From Fidelibacterota bacterium (GTDB lineage Bacteria; Marinisomatota; Marinisomatia; SCGC-AAA003-L08; TMED6): DNA of 16,763 bases. Below are positions 1 through 5,487 of this stretch, in pieces. Location: the NCBI GenBank assembly GCA_014239355.1, contig JAAZYZ010000007.1:1-16763 (forward strand), read 5' to 3'. The notes beneath the pieces are model-generated. The model was not told the DNA's origin. It saw only the letters and a program-made list of their open reading frames with translations, and did not search any database. A program made the translations under genes and the position numbers. Every line of letters starts with the position of its first letter. Position 1 is the stretch's first letter.

Positions 1-347
1 ATAAGATGAATTAATTGTGTCCAAATTTCTGGTGCAGAAAATATTTTTAATATATTTAATACAAAATTGGGTATATAATAATTAGATATATTTTGCAATG
101 AGTGTATAGTAGGCATTCCACCAAAAATAGAAGGTAACCAATATGGATATTCTCCATTCAAATCTTGAAGATTTTTAATAGATTCTGAAATCATTTTAGG
201 AGCAAAGTAATCACCTGAGGCAAAAACATATGTGCCATCTATAAAGTTTTTATATAAAAAAGCACTAATTAAAAATAATGTTGTTACAACTATTGATAGT
301 TGTATTATCTTATTTTTATCAATTTTAAAGTTTTTTATTAAATTCAT
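1..347 (-). CDS. YfhO-like integral membrane protein, N-terminal part (cut by window start)
   Basis: Reading the minus strand from the ATG at 347 gives 115 uninterrupted codons that run off the window edge. The protein begins MNLIKNFKIDKNK, followed by one hydrophobic segment at about residues 14-33, which looks like the first transmembrane helix. A periplasmic-looking stretch contains a SGDYFAPK-like motif near 44-51 and then PYWLPSIFGGMP near residue 70. The aromatic/Pro-W-x-P-x-IFGGMP pattern after a first helix is typical of large multi-spanning proteins of the YfhO family. In Firmicutes that family is linked to glycosylation of cell-wall polymers; its role in Gram-negatives is not established. 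It diverges from a glycosyltransferase 19 bp away, which fits a glycan or envelope role (inference). Most of the protein lies outside the window, so the family call rests on the N-terminus alone. Confidence 0.6.
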   Translation of the reverse strand, partial: MNLIKNFKIDKNKIIQLSIVVTTLFLISAFLYKNFIDGTYVFASGDYFAPKMISESIKNLQDLNGEYPYWLPSIFGGMPTIHSLQNISNYYIPNFVLNILKIFSAPEIWTQLIHL

Positions 348-355
348 ATAAATAA

Positions 356-361
356 TATAAT
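356..361 (+). promoter_or_regulatory. Possible -10 element (TATAAT) just before the glycosyltransferase
   Basis: A perfect TATAAT lies 5 nt before the ATG at 367, inside the 19-bp gap between two divergent genes. If it is used, transcription would start at about the first codon, giving a leaderless or nearly leaderless mRNA, and no Shine-Dalgarno sequence is visible here. In DNA this rich in A and T such a hexamer can arise by chance, so the call is weak. Confidence 0.2.
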
Positions 362-366
362 TAAAA

Positions 367-1503
367 ATGAAAATTATTTGGCTCTCAGAAATAAAATGGT
401 CTTATCTAAGGACAAGAAAACAACACATATTATCTAATTTTGATAATACTGATGAGATTTTATTTGTTGAGCCATTATCATTTAATTTAAAAAATAAATT
501 TAACATATCTATTGAAAAGAATATTAAATATGTTACAATTCCTCAAGTACAAAACTCAGATATCGTTTTTATAAACTATTTAATAAATTTTTTGCCATTC
601 AAATGGCTTTTAAAAAAAATATCTAAATTTTTAATTAATAATATTTTAAGAAAAATAGATTTCAAACCAGATATTCTTATCACATCTAATGTTTTTTGGA
701 TTGATTATTTAATAGAAATCAAAAATAGATTAGGTTTGAAAATTATATATGATTGTAATGATAATCCATTAGCATTTCCTAATTCTGGCAATAAAGAAAC
801 ATATTTTATTAAAACATTAAAATATGCTGATAAGATCATTGTTCCATTTAAATCTTATATAAACTTTATACCTAAACAGTATCATTCAAAAATTGAAATT
901 ATATCAAATGGTGTAGATTCTAAATTAATTTTATCAGATAATAAAGAACAAACAATAGCTAATTCATATATTGAGAAATTAAAAGATAAAGATATTGTTA
1001 TGTTTATTGGTTCGATTGATACAAGATTAGATTTTGATCTTATTGAAAAGGTTGTGTGTAATCTTTCAAACATACATTTTCTTTTTATAGGAGATATTAA
1101 ACAACAAGTTGAAAAAAGTTTTAAACATATAAAAAAATGTAAGAATGTTCATCACATAAATAGTATTAATTACAACCAAATTGGTAAATATTTAAATTAT
1201 GCAAAAGTTTGCATAATTCCCTTCAAAAGAAATAATCTTTCAAAGTTTATTCTCCCCAATAAAATTTTTGAATATTCTATATTAGAGAAACCTTTTATTT
1301 TAACTAATTTTAATTTTGAATTAAAAGATTTAAACTCTGATTTTTTAATTGCACAGGATCATTCTGAATTTTCTAAATTAATTTTAGAACAAATGAATAA
1401 TCCAATGGATACTGACAAATTAAAAGCATTTGCCTCAAAATATGAATGGAATCAAATAAGCTCTCAGTATAGAGCAATGATTTTAGACAATTTAAAAAAA
1501 TAA
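367..1503 (+). CDS. GT4-like (GT-B fold) glycosyltransferase, TuaH-like
   Basis: This 378-residue protein has the two-domain layout of GT-B glycosyltransferases. The N-terminal half starts MKIIWLSEIKW and holds the acceptor-side segment IIYDCNDNP (126-134), similar to the Y-D-C/x-D-x motif of TuaH-like enzymes. The link between domains carries SNGVD (180-184). The C-terminal domain opens with VMFIGSID (211-218) and contains LPNKIFEYSILEKPFI (296-311), the nucleotide-sugar-binding helix with the conserved K-x-x-E-Y/Glu region of GT4 enzymes. It would transfer a sugar from a nucleotide-sugar donor to an envelope glycan or lipid. Neither donor nor acceptor can be read from the sequence. There is no signal peptide, so it is probably cytosolic or peripheral to the inner membrane. 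The neighbouring divergent YfhO-like gene supports an envelope polysaccharide context. The family is fairly sure; the substrate is unknown. Confidence 0.75.
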   Translation: MKIIWLSEIKWSYLRTRKQHILSNFDNTDEILFVEPLSFNLKNKFNISIEKNIKYVTIPQVQNSDIVFINYLINFLPFKWLLKKISKFLINNILRKIDFKPDILITSNVFWIDYLIEIKNRLGLKIIYDCNDNPLAFPNSGNKETYFIKTLKYADKIIVPFKSYINFIPKQYHSKIEIISNGVDSKLILSDNKEQTIANSYIEKLKDKDIVMFIGSIDTRLDFDLIEKVVCNLSNIHFLFIGDIKQQVEKSFKHIKKCKNVHHINSINYNQIGKYLNYAKVCIIPFKRNNLSKFILPNKIFEYSILEKPFILTNFNFELKDLNSDFLIAQDHSEFSKLILEQMNNPMDTDKLKAFASKYEWNQISSQYRAMILDNLKK

Positions 1504-1515
1504 ATTTACTTTTTA

Positions 1516-1530
1516 AACTCTTGCAGAGTT
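1516..1530 (+). other. Short inverted repeat in the leader before ffh
   Basis: AACTC and GAGTT form a perfect 5-bp stem around the loop TTGCA, 13 bases after the stop of the glycosyltransferase. There is no following T-run, so it does not look like a standard intrinsic terminator. It could be a weak pausing or mRNA 3'-end structure, or chance. Confidence 0.3.
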
Positions 1531-1533
1531 CAG

Positions 1534-1562
1534 TCGAGAAGATTAAATTACCGGGCTATAAA
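1534..1562 (+). promoter_or_regulatory. Candidate sigma-70-type promoter for the ffh-rpsP-trmD-rplS cluster
   Basis: TCGAGA (1534-1539, 4 of 6 matches to TTGACA) is separated by 17 bp from TATAAA (1557-1562, 5 of 6 matches to TATAAT). It sits in the 98-nt gap before ffh, the natural place for a promoter of the downstream translation cluster. An AT-only 7-bp inverted repeat, ATAAAAT/ATTTTAT (1558-1578), overlaps the -10 box. The organism's promoter consensus is unknown, so this is a candidate only. Confidence 0.3.
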
Positions 1563-1601
1563 ATAAATGTAATTTTATCGTAGGGAATATTAAGTAAAAA
1601 A

Positions 1602-2924
1602 ATGTTTGAACAAATACAATCAAGATTAGATAAAGTTTTAACTAGTATTAGAGGTGAAGGTAAAATCACTGAATCTAATATTGACTCTGCATTGAGAGAT
1701 GTAAGAAGAGCGTTATTAGAGGCGGATGTAAACTATAAAGTAGTAAAATCTTTTATTACACGTGTTAAAGAAAAATCAAAAGGACACAAAGTTTTTTCTT
1801 CTATAAAACCTGGAGAGCAATTTGTAAAACTATTAAAAGATGAATTAACATATTTTTTAGGCGGAGAAAATAATAATGATGATTTTTGTAAGAAAAAATC
1901 TTCTGTTATACTGCTATCAGGACTTCAAGGTTCAGGTAAAACTACCACTTCTGTAAAACTAGCGTATCATTTAGAAAATAAAAAAAATAGAAAATCTTTA
2001 TTAATAGCAGCAGATTTACAGAGACCTGCAGCAGTAGAACAATTAAAAGTATTAGCAACTGAACAAAATATTGAAACTTTTTATATAGAAAATTGTAAAG
2101 ATCCTCAAGAGGTAGTTAAAAAAGGAATTGAATATTCAAAAAATAAATCTTTTGATTGCCTTATTATTGATACGGCAGGCAGATTACATATTGATGATGA
2201 TTTAATGAATGAAATAAAACAAATAAGCAAAATTGCAAACCCTACTGAAACTTTATATATTGCAGATAGTATGACAGGGCAGGATGCTGTTAATTCTGCT
2301 GTAGAATTTAACAATTGTTTAGATATTACAGGAATAATATTAACTAAATTAGATGGAGATTCTAGAGGGGGAGCAGCACTATCATTAAGAGAATCTACTG
2401 GTAAACCTATAAAATTTATTGGAACTGGTGAATCAATTAAAAGTTTTGATACATTTCATCCTGAACGTATGGCTTCAAGAATTTTAGGTATGGGAGATAT
2501 TGTTAGTTTAGTTGAAAAAGCTGAACAAACCTTTGATAAAGATGTAGCGTTATCAAGTGCACAAAGATTAAAGGAAGGAATATTTACATTTGAAGATTAT
2601 AAGTCTCAAATTCACCAAATAAAGAAAATGGGTTCTTTGTCTAGTTTAATGTCAATGGTTCCAGGTTTTTCTAAAATCAAAAAAGATGTTAATTTAAATG
2701 ATGATGAATTTAAATGGATTGAAGCCATTATCAATTCTATGACAAAGAAGGAAAGAAGAAAACCAGAAATTATAAATGGTTCTCGAAAAAAGAGAATAGC
2801 TTGTGGAAGCGGCAGATCTGTTCAAGAAGTAAATAATTTAATTAAACAATTCAATCAAATGAAGATAATGATTAAAAAAATGAAAAATAAAAAAAATATG
2901 AATTTGCCATTTAATTTTGGTTAA
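1602..2924 (+). CDS. ffh: Signal recognition particle GTPase Ffh (SRP54)
   Basis: Ffh binds 4.5S/SRP RNA and signal sequences of nascent membrane proteins and, with the receptor FtsY, targets ribosomes to the Sec translocon using GTP. The 440 residues show the full NG-M architecture. The N domain (about 1-90) starts with the canonical MFEQIQSRLDKV. In the G domain, G1 is GLQGSGKT (107-114), the DLQRPAA segment lies near 139-145, G3 is DTAGR (190-194), TKLD (248-251) gives guanine specificity, and DGDSRGG (251-257) follows. The Met-rich M domain (about 300-440) contains MGSLSSLMSMVPG and the RNA-binding region IACGSGRSVQEVN, and ends MNLPFNFG. Length is normal. No good Shine-Dalgarno sequence precedes the ATG; an AGGG lies 16 nt upstream. 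It is the first gene of the plus-strand cluster, 34 nt before rpsP, as in many bacteria where ffh and rpsP are adjacent. Confidence 0.98.
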   Translation: MFEQIQSRLDKVLTSIRGEGKITESNIDSALRDVRRALLEADVNYKVVKSFITRVKEKSKGHKVFSSIKPGEQFVKLLKDELTYFLGGENNNDDFCKKKSSVILLSGLQGSGKTTTSVKLAYHLENKKNRKSLLIAADLQRPAAVEQLKVLATEQNIETFYIENCKDPQEVVKKGIEYSKNKSFDCLIIDTAGRLHIDDDLMNEIKQISKIANPTETLYIADSMTGQDAVNSAVEFNNCLDITGIILTKLDGDSRGGAALSLRESTGKPIKFIGTGESIKSFDTFHPERMASRILGMGDIVSLVEKAEQTFDKDVALSSAQRLKEGIFTFEDYKSQIHQIKKMGSLSSLMSMVPGFSKIKKDVNLNDDEFKWIEAIINSMTKKERRKPEIINGSRKKRIACGSGRSVQEVNNLIKQFNQMKIMIKKMKNKKNMNLPFNFG

Positions 2925-2946
2925 ATTTATTTAATAATAATTATGG

Positions 2947-2952
2947 AAGGAG
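2947..2952 (+). promoter_or_regulatory. Shine-Dalgarno site that fixes the TTG start of rpsP
   Basis: AAGGAG ends 6 nt before the TTG at 2959. This is the strongest ribosome binding site in the window and supports initiation at TTG, giving MAVKIRFKRMGRK, the expected N-terminus of bS16. No in-frame ATG lies near enough to replace it. Confidence 0.75.
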
Positions 2953-2958
2953 TATACA

Positions 2959-3660
2959 TTGGCAGTTAAAATAAGATTTAAAAGAATGGGAAGAAAGAAA
3001 AGTCCTTTTTATCGAATTGTAGCTATTGATTCTAGTAAAAAAAGAAGCGGAAAAGAAATTGAAAGATTGGGGTGGTTTAATCCTGTTAGTTCAAATCATG
3101 ACTGTAATATTAAAGAAGATTTAGTAATTAAATGGTTAAAAGATGGAGCAATTCCTTCAGATTCTGTGCATTCTTTGTTTAAAAGAACCGGTTTAAATTA
3201 TAAGTGGCATCTTATCACTCAAGGCAAATCAGATAGTGAAATAGATAAGCTGCTTCAAGAATGGTTAAAAAATGAAGAATCAAGGAAGCAAAGGAAAAAA
3301 GATAAAAAATTATCTAAAAAATCAAAAACAAAATCAGCTGAAGATATAGAAGTAGGTAGTGAAGAAGCTCCAGCAGCAGAGGAAGCTCCAGCAGAGGAAG
3401 CTCCAGCAGCAGAGGAAGCTCCAGTAGCAGAGGAAGCTCCAGCAGAGGAAGCTCCAGCAGAGGAAGCTCCAGAAGCAGAGGAAGCTCCAGCAGAGGAAGC
3501 TCCAGCAGAGGAAGCTCCAGCAGAGGAAGCTCCAGCAGCAGAGGAAGCTCCAGCAGAGGAAGCTCCAGCAGCAGAGGAAGCTCCAGCTGAAGAAGAAGCT
3601 CCAGAAGCAGAGGAAGATCCAGCTGAAGAGGAAACTGATAAAAAAGAAGACAAAAAGTAA
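2959..3660 (+). CDS. rpsP: 30S ribosomal protein bS16 with a long acidic AEEAP-repeat tail
   Basis: bS16 binds 16S rRNA and is needed for 30S assembly. Residues 1-88 are a complete S16 core: MAVKIRFKRMGRKKSPFYRI, the R-x-G-x-x-x-E-RLGWFNP region, and KWLKDGAIPSDSV with SLFKRTG. Family members are normally about 80-90 residues; this one is 233. Beyond the core come a charged, Lys-rich linker (about 92-128) and then 16 tandem EEAP-type units (135-222) of the forms EEAPA, EEAPAA, EEAPVA, EEAPEA and EEDPA. It ends with an acidic/Lys terminus. The tail is predicted to be disordered and strongly acidic, unusual for a ribosomal protein. Extended Ala/Glu/Pro-rich S16 tails are known in Bacteroidetes-type genomes, so the tail itself supports the lineage guess. 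Starts at TTG with a strong Shine-Dalgarno sequence. Gene identity is certain; the tail's function is unknown. Confidence 0.96.
   Translation: MAVKIRFKRMGRKKSPFYRIVAIDSSKKRSGKEIERLGWFNPVSSNHDCNIKEDLVIKWLKDGAIPSDSVHSLFKRTGLNYKWHLITQGKSDSEIDKLLQEWLKNEESRKQRKKDKKLSKKSKTKSAEDIEVGSEEAPAAEEAPAEEAPAAEEAPVAEEAPAEEAPAEEAPEAEEAPAEEAPAEEAPAEEAPAAEEAPAEEAPAAEEAPAEEEAPEAEEDPAEEETDKKEDKK
3361..3624 (+). repeat. In-frame 15/18-bp tandem repeat inside rpsP
   Basis: Sixteen units built from GAGGAAGCTCCAGCA (15 bp), or the same with an extra codon (18 bp), run head to tail. Codon use is nearly identical between central units, while the flanking units drift (GAAGAA, GCTGAAGAA, GAAGATCCA). The unit is 60% G+C, in sharp contrast to the AT-rich surroundings. 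All units are multiples of three, so gains or losses would change only tail length. The homogeneity points to recent expansion by slippage or unequal recombination (inference). Confidence 0.95.
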
Positions 3661-3674
3661 AAACACTAAAAAAT

Positions 3675-3678
3675 GGAG
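3675..3678 (+). promoter_or_regulatory. Shine-Dalgarno GGAG choosing among four in-frame ATGs of khpA
   Basis: In-frame ATG codons occur at 3673, 3679, 3685 and 3691. GGAG at 3675-3678 is 6 nt from the ATG at 3685 but overlaps or abuts the first two, so 3685 is the best placed start. The ATG at 3691, 12 nt away, is the second choice. Confidence 0.5.
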
Positions 3679-3684
3679 ATGAAT

Positions 3685-3924
3685 ATGGATATGAAAGATC
3701 TATTAGAGGCTATGATACAAGCTATAGTAGACAAACCTGATGAAGTTGAAATTAATTTAACTGAAAGTGAAAATACTTTAATCTATGAATTAAAAGTAGG
3801 TGAAGGTGATGTTGGAAAAGTAATAGGTAAAAAAGGTAAAAATGTAGGTTCTTTAAGAACATTACTTTCTGCTGCAACTGCTAAAGCAGGTGGTAAAAGA
3901 GCACTTTTAGAAATAATTGAGTAA
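3685..3924 (+). CDS. khpA: KH-domain RNA-binding protein KhpA
   Basis: This small protein (79 residues from the chosen start) is a single KH domain. It begins MDMKDLLEAMIQAIVDKPDE, close to the family form MKDLVEYIVKALVDNPDEV, and carries the RNA-gripping loop GKKG (48-51) within VGKVIGKKGKNVGSLRTLL. KhpA-type proteins bind many transcripts, often together with KhpB/Jag, and affect cell division, envelope and small-RNA control in Gram-positives; the role in other phyla is less clear. Its place between rpsP and rimM is the conserved one. An earlier in-frame ATG at 3673 would add MEMN; I prefer 3685 because of the spacing from GGAG. The stop overlaps the start of rimM by 8 nt, suggesting translational coupling. 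Confidence 0.92.
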   Translation: MDMKDLLEAMIQAIVDKPDEVEINLTESENTLIYELKVGEGDVGKVIGKKGKNVGSLRTLLSAATAKAGGKRALLEIIE

Positions 3925-4429
3925 AATTATTAGTTTAATACCATTTGGTTTGCTTGTAAAACCTCATGGTTTAAAGGGATATATTTCCGTTAGATTTTTT
4001 AATAAAGACTCTAGATTATTAAAAAAAGAAGATAAAATATTTTTTGAAAATGATGTAAATAGTTTTTTGACAATTAAAGATATAAATTATAATTCTAAAA
4101 ATAATTTAATTAGATTTTTTGAATATCTAAGTAGAAATGATGTTCAAAAATTTAATAATACAGATTTTTATGTTAATAAAAATGTGTTTCCCAAATTATC
4201 TAGCGATGAAAATTATTTTATAGATTTTATAGGCTGTATTTTGTTTGATCAAAATGAAAGAAAAATTGGAATAGTTAAAGATGTTATTCCAATACAAGGT
4301 AATGATGTATTAATGATTAATACGTTAGATGGTGAAAAAATGGTACCATTTGCGAAAGATTTAATTATGTTTTTTGATAAAGATGATAAAAAATTGGTAA
4401 TGATGATACATAAGGGTATTATTGAATAA
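3917..4429 (+). CDS. rimM: Ribosome maturation factor RimM
   Basis: RimM helps assemble the head of the 30S subunit, acting on 16S rRNA near uS19. The 170-residue protein has the two expected domains. The N-terminal RimM barrel has FGLLVKPHGLKGYISVRFF (10-28), with the conserved K-P-H-G-L-K-G. The C-terminal PRC-barrel starts near YFIDFIGCILFD (about 95-106) and continues through GNDVLMI and EKMVPFAKDLI to the terminus. The start is TTG at 3917, inside the last codons of khpA. No ATG lies upstream of the conserved N-terminal block, so this non-ATG start is the most sensible. It has little Shine-Dalgarno support and probably relies on coupling to khpA. Its TAA overlaps the ATG of trmD by one base (TAATG). 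The sequence is diverged, but both domains and the context agree. Confidence 0.93.
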   Translation: MSKIISLIPFGLLVKPHGLKGYISVRFFNKDSRLLKKEDKIFFENDVNSFLTIKDINYNSKNNLIRFFEYLSRNDVQKFNNTDFYVNKNVFPKLSSDENYFIDFIGCILFDQNERKIGIVKDVIPIQGNDVLMINTLDGEKMVPFAKDLIMFFDKDDKKLVMMIHKGIIE

Positions 4430-5127
4430 TGAATATTTTTTTTATTACTCCATTTCCTGAGACTGTAATTAGTTTTATGGAAAATAGTATGATTAAAAAA
4501 GCTCAAGACAAAGGCTTGGTTAATTATAAAATACTTAATCTATTTGATTATGCTGATCAGCCACACCAAAATATAGATGATTATCCATTTGGTGGTGGTA
4601 CTGGAATGGTTATGAAGCCTGAACCAATTTTTAGAGCTTTTGATGATTTAAAATTAGATTCAAAAAAAGGAAAGATGAGGGTTGTTTACCCATCTCCAGA
4701 TGGAAAAGTTTTTAATCAAAATGAAGCAAAAAAATTAAAAGAAAATGACACTTTAGTTTTTATCTGTGGACATTACAAGGGCGTTGACCAAAGGGTTAGG
4801 GATAACTTAGTTACCGATGAATATTCTATTGGAGATTATGTTATAACAGGTGGAGAATTATCTTCATTAGTAATTTCAGATTCAGTAATAAGATTGATAC
4901 CTGGAGTATTAAATAACATAGAATCTGCAGAGACAGATTCTTTTGAATCTAATTTATTAGATTGTGAATATTATACAAGACCTGAGATTTATAGAGATTT
5001 AAAAGTACCAGAACTTTTATTATCTGGGCATCATCAAAAAATTAAAGAATGGAAATTAAAATTAAAGAAAGAGAAGACAAAAAAGAATAGACCTGATTTA
5101 TGGGTAAAATATAATAATAAAAATTAG
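4429..5127 (+). CDS. trmD: tRNA (guanine-N1-)-methyltransferase TrmD
   Basis: TrmD uses S-adenosylmethionine to methylate G37 N1 of tRNAs with a G at position 36, preventing +1 frameshifting. The 232-residue protein has the trefoil-knot SPOUT signature: [14 protein letters not shown] (53-66), [11 protein letters not shown] (113-123) and [14 protein letters not shown] (131-144) with IRLIPGVL (154-161). It also keeps the catalytic-region aspartate in ETDSF (D170) and the C-terminal [12 protein letters not shown] tRNA-binding segment. Length is typical. Its start overlaps the rimM stop by one base, giving tight coupling. rplS follows 11 nt later. The order rimM-trmD-rplS is one of the most conserved in bacteria. 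Confidence 0.98.
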   Translation: MNIFFITPFPETVISFMENSMIKKAQDKGLVNYKILNLFDYADQPHQNIDDYPFGGGTGMVMKPEPIFRAFDDLKLDSKKGKMRVVYPSPDGKVFNQNEAKKLKENDTLVFICGHYKGVDQRVRDNLVTDEYSIGDYVITGGELSSLVISDSVIRLIPGVLNNIESAETDSFESNLLDCEYYTRPEIYRDLKVPELLLSGHHQKIKEWKLKLKKEKTKKNRPDLWVKYNNKN

Positions 5128-5138
5128 ATGGAGTTAAA

Positions 5139-5483
5139 ATGAATAAAATAATAAATGCGACAAAAGACAGTTTAAAATCTGATGTGATTAACTTTAAACC
5201 TGGAGATACTGTTTCAGTTGGTGTGAAAGTTACAGAAGGAAATAGAAGTAGAGTTCAGTTATTTGATGGGGTAGTAATCGCTCAATCTGCAGGTTCAGGG
5301 ACAAGCAAAACTTTTACTGTAAGAAAAATATCTAATGGTGTAGGTGTAGAAAGAATATTTCCATATCATTCTCCAATTATAGATTCTGTAAAAATTCTTA
5401 AAAAAGGTAAAGTAAGACGAGCTAAACTTTATTATTTAAGAAATTTAAAAGGAAAAGCAGCTAGAATTAAGACTAAAGAGTAA
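5139..5483 (+). CDS. rplS: 50S ribosomal protein bL19
   Basis: bL19 lies at the interface of the two ribosomal subunits and contacts 16S and 23S rRNA. The 114 residues match the family from end to end: [22 protein letters not shown] (internal basic barrel), [34 protein letters not shown], and the basic tail [21 protein letters not shown]. Length is normal, with none of the tail extension seen in rpsP. GGAG at 5130-5133, 5 nt before the ATG, gives a good ribosome binding site. It ends the canonical rpsP-to-rplS block. The next gene starts 4 nt after its stop. Confidence 0.98.
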   Translation: MNKIINATKDSLKSDVINFKPGDTVSVGVKVTEGNRSRVQLFDGVVIAQSAGSGTSKTFTVRKISNGVGVERIFPYHSPIIDSVKILKKGKVRRAKLYYLRNLKGKAARIKTKE

Positions 5484-5487
5484 TTCT

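Noticed and set aside
1504..1601. SRP RNA, tRNA or riboswitch in the gap before ffh
   Set aside because: There is no GGAAGC-type SRP loop, no T-loop GTTCGA-like motif and no extended stem. Only short weak inverted repeats are present.
3361..3624. CRISPR array or minisatellite outside a gene
   Set aside because: Units are contiguous, with no unique spacers, and stay in frame with the bS16 coding sequence, so this is a coding repeat.
3255..3666. Two long minus-strand reading frames opposite the end of rpsP (132 and 110 codons), one Ser/Ala/Gly-rich and one Phe/Trp/Leu/Ser-rich
   Set aside because: They are direct by-products of the GAGGAAGCTCCAGCA repeat, whose complement has no stop in these frames. 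The composition is low-complexity, with no ribosome binding site or neighbours, and the plus-strand gene is certain.
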